From NCBI GenBank assembly GCA_018296165.2, contig JACKQL020000021.1, positions 372,001 through 436,000 of the forward strand: a stretch of 64,000 nucleotides of DNA, given 5' to 3'. Both the position numbers and the translations under genes were made by a program. This DNA comes from Termitomyces sp. T153 (taxonomy: Eukaryota > Basidiomycota > Agaricomycetes > Agaricales > Lyophyllaceae). Positions 35,528 to 47,000 of this stretch are shown here, piece by piece (position 1 is the stretch's first letter; every line of letters starts with the position of its first letter). Under the pieces are notes generated by a model. It did no database searches. It was given only the letters and a program-made list of their open reading frames with translations, and was not told the DNA's origin.

Positions 35528-35662
35528 CAATAGCACATCATTATAGGCATTTGCTGAAACAAATAATTGTCAGTTGAAATGATGACTATAAAACCTTTTG
35601 CTAACTACAGAATGTCAAGCAAGGAATTCAAACTCTCAACCAGACAGGTGGTTGAACTGGAA

Positions 35663-35776
35663 ATCGGGGCTAACCAAAATAGGTGTGGGGCATGGGTGGA
35701 AGTTTGGCGGAGCGTCGGGGGTTTTGGTGGGGGGTTGCTGGACGATGTGCGGGGGTCCAGGGGACAGGTCGTGACA
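35663..35776 (-). repeat. Truncated LTR U3 fragment abutting the right arm
   Basis: On the minus strand it starts TGTCACGACCTGTCCCCTGG at 35776 and runs through the family U3 until it meets the inverted-repeat edge at 35662. The LTR had inserted into an older integrase relic (35777 onward). The rest of this LTR was lost at the duplication junction. Confidence 0.85.
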
Positions 35777-38700
35777 CTGAAGGGGCCAAGTTACTTGTGA
35801 TTGAGCTTGATAGAGGGCCTCTGGGTCTTGAGGTTTTGTTGATCAAGCCAGACCAGAGTGCCAGGGGACCAGTTGGGAGTGGGGTTGTGTCAAGCATTGG
35901 TGTGTTTGGAGTAGGCTCAATTGGCAGTGTTGATTTCATTTCAGAGGAACTTATGGAGGGACTGGAGGTCTTCTGCAACTTTGTGGCTAACATGGGAGGG
36001 GATATCCTTGAGGGATAGGGTGAGTCAGGAGTTGTAGCCTTTGTCGGCATAGAAAGGAGAAACTCTGGTGGCAGAGTGAGGTATGTTGTTATAGGTAAAC
36101 TCAGCAAGGGGAAGTTCTGTGCACCAGTTGTTCTGTAAATAGTTAATGTAGAAGCAGAGATACTGTTCCAACATCTGGTTTACTCATTCTGTTTGCCTGT
36201 TGGTCTATGAATGATAGGCCATTGATAGGTTGGTCTTAATTTTGAGCACCTTGCATAGCAATTGCCAAAAGTGAGAGACAAATAGTGGGCTGCAGTTGGA
36301 GATGATGTTGTTTGGAAGTCCATGCTTAGAGAAGACATGCTCAAGGAATAGTTTGGCAAATTCCAGAGCATTGTTGGTGGTGTGACAGGGGATGAAAAGG
36401 GCTTGTTTGGTGAGGCAGCAGATGACTATGATGATTGCATTGAAGCCCTTGAAGTCAGGGAGTTCAACAATGTAATCTATTGATATTGAGGACTAGGGAC
36501 ATTGACCAATGAGGAGGGGTCTTAGCAGGCCATAGGGGGCAGTGGCAGGGTATGTTGGCCCAGATACATGGTTCACAAGCCCTTACATATTATGTGATGT
36601 CCTTCTTTATTTCTGGCCAAAGGTAAGTTCTGGAAATGAGTTGGAGAGTTTTACAAATTTCTGGATATCCTTGGAGTTTGTGATTGTGATGCTGCCAAAG
36701 TATGTTGAGGCAAATGGACTTGTGGTCTGGAGCATAGATATGCCCACTCCAGAGCAGGAGGTAGTAGTCCAGAAATAGTGTGAAGAGGTTGTTTGGTAGT
36801 TGTCTCATTAGCAGACTTGTTGCAATGGTCATGCTGGGTGAAGAAGGGGTCCAGGGGTGTATTTTGGATTTGGTAGAGGATCCCTTCTTCATTCATAATT
36901 AGCACAGCATGAAGGTGTTCAGGGGGGATTACCACATGGTTAAATGCATTCTGCTCCACCTCAAATGACTTCTTTGAATATATGTCAGGCCTCCAGGTAA
37001 GGGCATTGGGTTTTGTGCCAACTTAACCAGGGTGATAGTGGATGGTGAAGTCATACTCAAAGAGGGTTTCAGACCAGTGAGCTTGATGACAGCTGAGCTG
37101 CTTCATAGTGGTGAAGTACTGCAGATTGTTGTGGTTGGAGTAAACTTGGATGTGGTGCAGGGCTCCTTTGAGGTAGGCTCTCCACTGCTAGAAGGCTTTG
37201 ACAATGGCAAGGAGTTCTTTATTGTAGCTGTTGTAGTTGAGCTCTGTGGAGATCATTGAGCAAGTGTAGAAAGCAACAGGGCAGAAATCCTTACAGCCAG
37301 GGTCCATCTGGGAGAGAAGGCTGGCAATGGCATAGTTGGAAGCATTGCACTTGAGTACTATCAGCAGAGAGGGGTCAAAATAGCAGAGAATTGGGGCAGA
37401 GGTGAAGGCCTTCTTAAGAAGGGTGAATATGCTTTGACACTTGCTATTCCAGTTCCAAGGAGTGTCCTTCTATGTAAGGTTGATTGAGAGGTTTGGTGAT
37501 TCTGGAGTAGTTGTTGATGAATCAGCAATAAAAGTCAGCAAACCCTATGAATGACTGTACCTCCTTGAGTTTCTGGAGTGGGGGCCAGTTGAGGATGGCT
37601 TTGACCTTTCCAGGATCCATGCATATGCCATCAGGAGTGACAATGACTCTGAGATATTTGACCTCCATAGTATGGAAAGAGCATTTTTGGGTTTGGCATG
37701 GTGGTATTCCTGGAGTCATTCTAGGATGCAGTAGACATGCTTCAGATGCTCCTCTAATCAGTTTAAGTAGATCAGAATGTTGTCCAGATACACAATAACA
37801 AAGATGTCATTTATGTTGTGGAAGATATTGTTCATGAAATACTGGAAAGTGGTGGAAGAGTTAGTCATTCCAAGGGGCATTACTAGATATTCAAAGAGGC
37901 CATAGCAGGTGTGGAAGGCAGTCTTCCATTCATGCCCCAGAGCAATCTAGATGTTATTGTAGCCAGAGCAGAGGCCTATTTTTGTGTAGATCTTGGCACT
38001 GCAGAGGCAGTTAACCAGGTCTCCAATCAAGGGGAGGGGATACTGGTTCTTTTTGGTGACTTTGTTGAGTCTCCAGTAATCAACACAGAGTTGGAGGGGA
38101 CCCATACTTCTTCTTGGCAAACAGGACCAGAGCACCAATAGTGGAGATCAATGGGCATATAAAGCCTTTGCTGAGCATGTCATTGAGGTAGTCCTTCAGA
38201 GCCTGGAGTTTGATTTTGGACATATTGTAGATCTTGCCAAACAGAGGAGAAATGCCTTCTTTAAAATTGATTTTATGATTGTAGGAGCAGTGCAGAGGAA
38301 GTTCTTTTGTGCTCCCTCCAGAGAATGTGTCAGCAAATGCATGATAATCCAGGGGAACCACTTTGTGTAGGATTTGTTCCTCTGTTTTTTGTTCTGGCAG
38401 GGTGGTTTCTGCATGGAGGTATCCTTCTGACAGGGCTAGTGTGATTTGTAGTTGGAAGGTGGGGGTACCATTTTGTAGAATATGTGTAAAGGAAACAGCA
38501 CCAATGTTTTTGATGTCAAGAGCTTTGGGATCAATGAAGGTGGGTGATGGAGCAGTAGTGGTTGGGTCTGGAGGTGTGGCAGAGTTGTCTGGAGGGGTCT
38601 GGCATTGTTGGTTGGGGTACCATGGGCCTTTGCATTGATTCCAGAGTATGTTGGAGGGAAGCTGTTGAGTTTTGTTGAAGGGGGACCAGGGTAGAGGTGC

Positions 38701-39670
38701 ATTTTCTTCCTTTTCTTAGTTGTCCTTAAGGGTTGAGGAGTTTTGAACTGCTTCCAAGGTGCTAGCATTGAAGTCAGGGACATTGGAGCCTGAAGTGGAC
38801 TGGATGTGGAGGGGGATGGCAGCCACTAAGCTTGCTTTGGAGCAGGGGAATTACATGGTGAGGTTTTTCTAGTTGATGTCAGGGTTGACATCCTGCAACC
38901 ATGGGAGTCTAAGCACAATTGGAGTTGATGTTGGGAGTTGAGTGACAAGAAGCCAGACCTGGAATCTTAAATTGTTGTCAAGAATGAGGGCATTGTTGTG
39001 GTATTGAGTAATTCCACTTGAGGCAGGGCTTCTGTCAAAGAGCTGGAGCTCAAGGGGTTTGTCAAGGTTATTGTGGCAGAGGTCAAGCTGGTTGCTAACA
39101 AAGGGGCAGGAGGTGCTGCTGTCAATAAGAGTGGGGAGAACTGTTGGAGAGCCATTGAGCTGGATGTTGATGATGAACAATTGCATGAACTTCAAGCAGA
39201 GCTGTGGAGGAGTTCAGAGAGCATCTATTGTACCTCTGGAGTTCTTGGAAGGGGTTGAGAAATTGAAGGGGACTGGTCTAGAGTTGGTCAGGCTATCCAA
39301 GTCTAGGCAGAGGGTGAGACTGGGCCAGTTAATGTGGGGGTTGGTGAAGCAGAGCCATGAGAAACCTAGGATGACAGAGGTGGAGATGTGTAGTTTAGTG
39401 ACTAGTAATTGGAGGTCCTGGCATTGTCTGTTGATGAAGGTCACAGTCATCTTCATGCAATGTGTGATGTCTCTGGCAAAAGTGAGATCACCATCAAAGA
39501 GCTTGAGGAGGACTGGGGTGATGAGATGTCAGAGGTGTTGGGGAGCAAGCACTGCCAAGGATTTGTCAATGAAGTCGTTGGTGGCACCACTGTCAACCAG
39601 AGTGGGAACAGAGTTGGCAGAGAAGGGGAGAGCAGTGCAGTGAAGGAGGGTATGGGAGGTGTGAGAGGGG
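35777..39670 (-). pseudogene. Eroded Ty3/gypsy pol (two protease-like regions, RT, RNase H, integrase)
   Basis: Read on the minus strand, the order is: retropepsin-like VPTLVDSGATNDFI (about 39600); a second retropepsin-like LPTLIDSSTSCPFV...VLRLPWLQDVNPDI (39195-38869); reverse transcriptase (YHAFADTFSG, LCVDYWRLNKVTKKNQYPLP, YLDNILIY near 37790); RNase H and connection; then integrase (LNIISNCSPL, HS.TNRQTE.VNQMLEQYL, LAEFTYNN) and LNHK.LGPF at 35777. Numerous stops and frameshifts. The catalytic RT motif YLDD is changed to YLDN. Confidence 0.85.
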
Positions 39671-39749
39671 AGGTGTGCTGGGAAGTTGTCTGGGGAGAGT
39701 ACCATTGTGCAGAAGAGTACAGCCAGAGTGGAGAAGATGTTAGTATCTG

Positions 39750-40070
39750 ATCTGCAGTCTAGTGCATCTTTGAGACCTAAACCACTGACTCATTTTCCAT
39801 AAACTAGTAGTTGCAGTCTTCTTTATTAATAGTCCATACAGCACATCCCATCACCTGGCATTTAGGGCAACTACCAATGAAATGTCCCTGCTCAAAACAT
39901 GCCCTTCTTCCATTGCTTCTCCTAAATTTCCTCTGGTACATTGATCCAAGGCTTGTTCTGAATCTTGTCTGCACATAGGGCCTCTTAGTTATTAGCAGAG
40001 TCCAGAGCATTGTTGAGGTCCTGGAAGTTGTTGGAGTTGGCATTCAGGGGCTCTGGGGCTTCATGGAGAT
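39750..40070 (-). pseudogene. Gag C-terminal relic with eroded zinc knuckle
   Basis: The minus strand encodes NSNNFQDLNNALDSANN and then CFEQGHFIGSCPKCQ, a CCHC-like knuckle missing its second Cys. It precedes the protease-pol relic in the same orientation, so it is the Gag of that element. Confidence 0.55.
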
Positions 40071-40139
40071 TGGTGGCATTGAGTTGGGCAGGTGGGTGGA
40101 GTCCCAGGAGTTGGTTGACACTGGGAAGTCCTTGGCCTT

Positions 40140-40734
40140 GAGGGAACTAGGGTGCAAGACTAAAGATAGAAATAGAGATGAGACAGGGAAATGTAACAGA
40201 AAAAAACACAAGACACAGGAAACCAAGTAATGCAGGTAAGGCAATATCAAGACTCCCATAACAGATGCTACTCTATGTCTTTATATACTAACTACTAGAC
40301 CTTCTCTGGGGGTTGAGGGCACAATGGCAGGGCTTGTCAGAGCCATGCAGGGTTGACAAGTGTTAAATCTGATCAGAGGGCAGGCCACAGTGATACTCTG
40401 ATGGGAACATGGTCTGTCTTGTAGTTGTTGGAGAACCCTGGAGTGATTATGTGGGTCATGGGAGTGGTTGAGTGACATATGCCTATGCCAGGGAGAGGTG
40501 TTGGAGAGGCTCAGGAGCCTTGTAGGTGAGAGGGAGAGCTGAGGAGGCCCACAGGAGATGTGTCAGGGTTTGATAGGAGATTGTTGGAGTTTGCCAAAGA
40601 AGCATTGGAGTTAGCCAAGATGGGTGCCATGGGTCAACAAAGGTTGGAGTGAATTGGAGGAAGCATTGGGGGAAGCTCCAGAGAGATGGGATGTTCTGGA
40701 GGAAGGTCTGGAGGTGTGGGAGTGGGTTGTGACA
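40140..40734 (-). repeat. Partial LTR, minus orientation
   Basis: The U3 terminus TGTCACAACC is at 40734 on the minus strand. A TATATA motif lies near 40282 and the start motif AGTCTTGATATTGCC near 40240. The U5 end is missing. It abuts the Gag relic and may be that element's 5' LTR. Confidence 0.75.
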
Positions 40735-40989
40735 CATGCCCATCACTGCTATTGCCTTTGTCCAAACAGCTTTGCAGCCTAATATGGGTGGCCACTTGGT
40801 CCCTTCAGGCTTAGCAATGCAATTAGCTCCTCCTGAGCAGCTGAAGCTAAGTCAACCACCAAAACTCCTACCACACTCACCTCTTGCATCCCTGTATGTA
40901 TAGCATGCCCTACCTTTAATACTCCCCTTGCATCCTCTTTGCTTGGGACCTACCTCCTACAGATGGCCATACCCCACATTTTAAGTGTG

Positions 40990-41213
40990 CACTTGAACTC
41001 CCTAACTCTCTTGTTGCACATGTGGTTGGTTACCAGGGACAGAGCCTTAAACAAGCCCTAGACATTGCTGGCATCCACTTGGCTACCTTTATAGTTGGCT
41101 TGGCTAGAGGAGACCACTGGTACATCTCTATCAGAGGTTCTGATCAGCAGATTAGAAAAGCCCTCATGGTTATTGGAAAGTGGATAGCTAAAAAGCAAGT
41201 CTATATACCATAG
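40990..41213 (+). pseudogene. KH-like domain fragment in retroelement sequence
   Basis: The plus frame reads LEL(P)NSLVAHVVGYQGQSLKQALDIAGIHLATF, then HWYISIRGSDQQIRKALMVIGKWI. The GYQGQSLK loop fits the GxxGxxxK signature of KH RNA-binding domains, with the right helix-strand spacing after it. It lies upstream of RNase H and integrase relics in the same orientation. It may be the C-terminal part of a Gag, giving RNA binding without a zinc knuckle. Confidence 0.5.
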
Positions 41214-41419
41214 AAGCAATGCACAAGCAACATCATACTAGCAGTTACTGCACTGGCCCCTTTGGGAGATACTGCATTGTTCACCCCTACTCCTACCCAG
41301 CCCAGAGCACCCTCCTCTTGTGCTCCATCAATGGCTCTGCAGGCCATAACCATGGCTGCTACCCCCACTACCCAGCAACCTCTGTCTCTCCCTCTGAACT
41401 TGCTCATGTCAAGCATTCA

Positions 41420-42351
41420 GTAATTTTTGTTGCAAATTTGTCAAGGATTATGCAACCATTACACAACCATTGAAGAACCTGAAAAAGAAGGATTGCACAT
41501 GGTGGTGGGGAGAGGTGGAGCAGGGAGCATTTAATCAGTTGAAGATGGCATTTCTAGAGGCACTCATACTCATGCCAGACACAAGAGCACAGTTTAGAGT
41601 GGAGACAGATGCATCAAATTTTGTGGTGGAGGCAGTGTTGTTGCAGAAAGCACAAGATGGAGACTGGAGGCCAGTGGCATTTTTCTCAGAGTTAATGCAG
41701 CCAGTGAAGAAGAATTATGATATACATGACAAGGAGCTGTTGTCAGTAGTATGAGCATCAGGTGTGGAGGCCATTCCTAGAAAGAAGGCCCATTTCCAGT
41801 GGATGTGTTCTCAGACCACCAGGACCTGGAGTACTTTATGACCACAAGGGATTTGAATCAATGCCAGGCAAGGTGGAGCCTGTTCTTGAAACAGTTTATT
41901 TTTGTGATACATCATTGACCAGGTCACCTCAGCACTGGACCAGATGGTTTACTCTATAAGCCAGACTACAGAATTCCAGAAGAAGAACATGATAATGCTA
42001 GAAGGAGGGTGTTAATGGAGGAGAGGGTAGCAAAGAGAGGGATAGTGGTGAAGTGAGAGCAGTGTGGAGATTCAGCAGTGGTGACAAGAGTGGCAGAAGC
42101 ACAGGCAATCCTTGTAGATGAGGAGATTTTAGAGGTGATCAGAGAGGAAATGCCAAAGGACCCAAGGTCAGCCCCATTGTGGGGGTTGGTGGAGGCATCA
42201 ATGCTGATCAGGACTTAGCTGAAGGAGTTTACAATTGATGGAGGGCTGGTATGTTTCCAAGAGTTGGTATATGTTCCAGATAGTCATGAGGCAAAGAGGT
42301 TGATTCTCCAATTGTACCATGACTCAATTCTGACAGGACACCTAGGACATG
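41420..42351 (+). pseudogene. Gypsy reverse transcriptase C-terminus/RNase H relic
   Basis: The frame reads LSRIMQPLHNH/LKNLKKKDCTWWWGEVEQGAFNQLKMAF, then ETDASNFVVEAVLLQKAQDGDWRPVAFFSELMQPVKKNYDIHDKELLSVV. This is the connection-RNase H part of chromovirus pol. The catalytic RT core is absent upstream. It continues towards the integrase N-terminus (LYHDSILTGHLGH) until the solo LTR at 42352. Confidence 0.88.
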
Positions 42352-43072
42352 TGTCAGGTTCCACTGACCATGGGGGCTCAGCTTAACTGGGCAAGCCCTT
42401 ATTAGGTGGAAGTAGTGTCCTACACTGATAACCTAGTGCTTTGGAGAGGTCTTAACTTTGGATACTTGCAAGAGTAAGCCAAAAGGAGTGGTCCAAGCAA
42501 GCCTGAAGTGGTCCAGGAAAGTCTAAGACAAGGTATGAGGAAGGGTTGGGCTTAGGGAAGTTTCAGGTACAAATCAGAGTATGGGATGTTACTGTACAAC
42601 TTATATACTGACTACTGGGACAGCTCCAGAGATAGTGGGTCTGGTGATGGGGCTTGTTGGGGTCATGCAGAGCCAACAAGTGTCAGTTGTGATCAGGGGA
42701 TGGGCCATGGTGATATACTGATGTGATCATGATGGGATCAGCTGGGGACATGGGCCATCCTGGGGTTGTTGTGATGCTTCTGAACTGGTTGAGTGAGTTA
42801 GAATGACAAACTAGTGATGTATGCCAGCATCAGAAATAGTGTGGGAGGGTCCCAGAGACTCAGAAGAGGCAGGGGAAGTGTTCAAGGCTGCATGAAAGGC
42901 ATTGGAGTTAGCCAGGGGACCATCAGAGTTTGCCAAAGAACTGTCAGATTTACCCAGAGTGGGTGCCATGGGTGAAGAAAGGTTGGGGTAGTTTGAGGAG
43001 GCATTGGAGGAAACTCTAGGGGAGTGAGGTGGCTGGGAATGAGGTCCAGAGCTCTGGGAGTGGGTTGTGACA
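42352..43072 (-). mobile_element. Solo LTR splitting the integrase relic
   Basis: Plus-strand ends TGTCAGGTTCC and GTTGTGACA. Flanks are ACATG (42347-42351) and ACATA (43073-43077), a 5-bp target duplication with one mismatch. Length is 721 bp. There is no interior, so it arose by LTR-LTR recombination after insertion. Confidence 0.88.
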
Positions 43073-43077
43073 ACATA

Positions 43078-43920
43078 CAAACACCTTGGTGCTTAACTTA
43101 CAGAACTACTACTGGCCATGGATGTCAGAGTCTGTGCATTGCTTTATGAATGGGTGTGGGATATGCCAACACATAAAGCCTTGGTGATAGAAACCATTTG
43201 GCCCCTTACAGCCTCTTGAGGTTCCCAATGGTCCATGGCAGCATGTCTCAATAGACTACATTGGTCCCCTCCCCAGCTCCTTAGAGTACAATATGATTCA
43301 AGTAGTCTGCAACAAGTCTACTAAGCAGGCATACTTCCTGGGAGCTCATGCAATAGATGACACAGCTGCAATGTGCAATAGCTTCATGAAGTGAGTGTGG
43401 TGTTTGCATGGTACACTCAAGAAGGTTGTTTTGGATTGGGGTCCACAGTTTGTTGCATGATATCTCAAGAGAATGTGGGAGAAACTGGATATTAAGCCAG
43501 CATTGTCAATGGCTCACCACCTCCAATCCAATAGTCAGACTGAAAGGGTGAACCAGGAGCTGAAGGTGTACCTGCATGCTTTTGTTGACTATTACCAAGA
43601 CAACTGGGCTAATTAGTTGCCATTTGCATAATTTGCATATAATAATTGCATCACCTCAGCAACAGGCTTGTCTCCTTTTGATGCAGAGTATGCATACAAC
43701 CCAATGTTTTCAATTGACCCAGTCAATTTGCAGTCAGTGCCCAAGATGGATGTGCATCTAGACAAGATTTGAAAGGTGCAGGGGGAGTTGAAAGGGTCAT
43801 TGGAGTTGGTAGCAGAGCAGATGAAGTGGTTCTACAATGTGTGGGTACCAAATTACATCCCAGGGGATTGGTGTTCTTAGAACAGGCTGATGTACAATCA
43901 AATCAATCAAGCCACAAACT
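43078..43920 (+). pseudogene. Chromovirus integrase relic (downstream half)
   Basis: Continues the reading interrupted by the solo LTR: zinc-binding segment (NGCGICQHIKP), DYIGPLPS, VLDWGPQFVA, AHHLQSNSQTERVNQELKVYL, FAYNN.ITSATG.SPFDAEY and the GPY-type end (DRADVQSNQ..HKLDFKRF). It has many CpG-type changes, for example VSDRGPQF has become VLDWGPQF. Confidence 0.88.
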
Positions 43921-44059
43921 AGATTTCAAGAGATTTTGACTCTTCAAAGTAATACAGAAAATCTCAGACACAGAATATTGATTGGACCTCCCTGATGAGT
44001 AGGCAATACACAATGTATTTCATGACTCTTGCCTGATCCAAGCCCAAGAGGACATAATA

Positions 44060-44275
44060 TTTGGTTGTAAGCCACTAATCCGGATAGAAATGGGAGAAGA
44101 GGCAGAGATTGAGAGAATCCTGCATGAGAGGAGGGGTGGCAGAGTTCTTAGTGCATTGGAAGGGGTATGATGAGAGTGAAGACAAGTGGTTGAAGAAGTA
44201 CATCATGCCACATGCACTGGAGGTGATCCAGGAATTTTGCAAGAACAAATGGACATGTAGGACAAGTTGACATGG
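44060..44275 (+). pseudogene. Chromodomain relic after the integrase
   Basis: The frame reads GEEAEIERILHERRGGRV and then LEGYDESEDKWLKKYIMPHALEVIQEFCKNK. This is the chromodomain layout, with a frameshift in the middle. It confirms that this plus-strand pol is also a chromovirus. Confidence 0.8.
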
Positions 44276-44280
44276 CAAGA

Positions 44281-45433
44281 AGCAAGACTAGCATGGAAGA
44301 GAGTACCCAACACAGAAGCTTTTTTTTCTATCTGTCTCTTGCCTTAGGAGCAGGGAGCAAGGACACTCATAATATCCACATGACTGCATCATACATACTG
44401 GTAGTCTACTGCTGATAGTCCCTTTATCTTAGTCCATTCCATTCTCAGGTATATTTACTGTATTGTCTATGGATCAACTACTACAATACATTCTGTTCTC
44501 AGCTATTGTCTATGTCACATTGCAAACCTCTGGCAAGAACCTAACAGAACTCCTCCACTTAACTGTGGATGATTCAGGAGTCTGGAAAGGAGAACAAATA
44601 GCATTGGGTAGAGTCTGAGCATGACATCAGAGAAATTATTGTCAAGATCTTGATTTGTAGGCTGCTGTCAATCATGATCAATATGGTATCCTGGTGCTGC
44701 TACTGGTGTTCTCTGTTGCTATGAGTCTCTCTGTGCCTGCACATTGTGCTAGATCTTGAGCTTCATGACAATTCATCAGCTGAGCTGGTTCATATTGCTG
44801 GATAGCACTTATCATGTAGTATATAAGTGGTGGTGGTGGAAGCTAGAACATACACATATAAATGCATGAATTGATGTGCATCTTTGAGAACTTAGTGAAT
44901 CTTGTAATTGATATGGCCATGGTTGCACACATGTAAATATTCAAGAATGTGTATTGCTAGAAAGTCTGAGAATATGTTGAGTTTTGAAAGAGGAAAAATG
45001 TGTCCAAGAAAAACATGGGAGTATCTGACACAGCACAAACTATGAGATTGTAACAGACATAGAATTGAAAGAAATCTCTTGAGTCAATTTTATACCAAAT
45101 TTACCCTGTCACAAATTTTCAAGAAATGACAAACTTTTCATGAATATTGATAAGATAACCAACAAATTCTACTAGGATATCCTTGCCAAATTATTTGACC
45201 TGAACATGATTTGAAGCAGCAGCCTCAAAAACCCATTCCACATATATGTAGCCACAATTCAGATGTAAATGTATATTTATGTGTTTCACTAAACAACAAT
45301 GTATTCAATTGAGAAATATACTTAGCAAGCCTGGCTCCAAGGAACAGACTGGATACACAAAGGATTGCATAACTGACAATGTCCTGACACATTACTGAAC
45401 ATCTTTTCCTTTCCATGAATTGCAACACATATT
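44281..45433. other. No recognised gene
   Basis: AT-rich, CpG-poor. May include the 3' LTR remnant of the chromovirus relic, but no family termini were found. Confidence 0.4.
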
Positions 45434-47000
45434 ATGCTACAACCACTGGTTCAAATGTCTGCACCTCATTCCAAGTCATCCTCTGGCCCAGCTAGGATCA
45501 CCTTGCCAACCTCAGGACTCCTGAAGTCAAAAGATGATGTATTGTCAAAGATTGGAGAATTTGAAGGTTGTCTAGAATCTGTCAAAAAAAAAGCTGCTGC
45601 AGATCAAGAATACAAGTCAACTGACAAAACAGGTTAAGGATGTGATGAAGAAAGTGGATGAGCAGTCAAAGGACATTGATAGCTTAAAGGAGGAGAATAA
45701 CTTGCTCAAGAAGGAAGTGAAAGTGCTAATGTTAATTAATGCTCAGGTACCTGCAGATGACTTGAACAAAACATTGACAAGTGATTCAGAGAGTGATGAA
45801 GTGAAAGTTGGACTCACTAAGATGGAAGATGAGATTGAAGGGAATGCTCTGGCATATTTGGACAATGCTTTAAAGGTATGAGGAGGGCCATTATAATCAA
45901 AGATTACAGACTTACTAACTAAATTAAGGAGTTTACATGCTATGCCTTCAACCACAACATGGGCATTGGCAAATTTTGTGAACCTGATTCTCTGCCATAT
46001 CCAGACACCAATGACCAGTTGACCTGGCCTTGCATAACAGGAACAGATGACCCTGTAATCCAATTTACATGGGACAAGCCTTGGTCTGACAACAATAATT
46101 ATCATTCTATTTGTTGGCTCATGGGCTGGATAAAATACCATGGTGCAGACATTGCACCCAATACAAAGGCTGCAATTCTTTGTATCAGTGATGAAGATCA
46201 TTGAAAATGAGTTCAACAATGGTTTACAAACCTCCAAAGGAAAATTAAGAATTCACAAGCATGTTGCAAGAATAAGGATGTGAGAACCAAGACCACAGCT
46301 GCCCAGAACAATGGCACATCAGATGAGAGTGTTCCAGTGGACAACATTGAACAAGAGAAGAAACTTCTTCCTGCTGCAACATTGCAAAGTTGTGCTGGTG
46401 GAGTATGTACCACAGCATCATATTGAATTGTGTCTGATCAATCTGGATTATGTTTAGAAGATCACCTTTAGATTGGCTCAACATGACAAGCTCCCAATGG
46501 ATTTGCCTTACCATGATGCAAAATATAACTTAGCATTTGTAGTATCACTGATGTCAGATGATGAAAACAAGTATGAAAAAAGAAGAGTCAATTCACAAAC
46601 ATCTTGTATCACATGCACCTCTGTATCAGAGCCAAGAAGTACATATCAGTGATTGTCTAAAGAAAAATCATACCTCCTAACAGATGATCGATCAATCTCC
46701 TTGCTGCAGTCAATGCAGTACTGCAGTATCTATGGAGATGTCTAAACAATATGTTGTTTGTGTACAAGGAGAGCCAAAGGATGAACCACCAAAAAATCAT
46801 TGATAGTCAAATACAGAGTGTACAGGTGGATGGTCAATGAGGCATGGCTTGCTTGAGATGAGAATCAAAAGTGGGACCAGGAGTCACAGATTGTTGAAAG
46901 TGAGAAGGCATGGAGTGATGATGATAACAAATCAATACTTCTTCAAGTCCAAACAAATTTTGATGTCCTTGAAAACTCATCATAATGTAGGTTCACAAGC
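45434..47000 (+). pseudogene. Broken coiled-coil hypothetical, transposon-associated
   Basis: The open start MLQPLVQMSAPHSKSS is followed by a heptad-rich coiled coil (LSKIGEFEGCLESVKKK, VMKKVDEQSKDIDSLKEENN). A frameshift follows, then acidic spacer and GKFCEPDSLPYPDTNDQLTW...YHSICWLMGWIKYHGADIAP. Later parts (from 46200) are fragmented by stops. It resembles widespread basidiomycete hypothetical proteins near transposons, but I cannot assign a function. Confidence 0.45.

Larger units (their letters stand above)
26032..35662 (-). repeat. Right arm of the large inverted repeat
   Basis: Mirror image of 11082-20730. It contains the second copy of the LTR element, the family-B repeat, the acidic-repeat ORF, the 55-bp minisatellite and SINE-like unit 4 in reverse order. 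Near-perfect mirroring runs from about 26798 to 35662. The innermost 26032-26797 is a diverged LTR portion. Confidence 0.97.

Noticed and set aside
11082..35662. Inverted repeat as a large terminal-inverted-repeat DNA transposon
   Set aside because: The spacer has only retroelement relics and no transposase. The outer edges lie inside a SINE-like unit and a broken LTR, and no target duplication flanks the pair.
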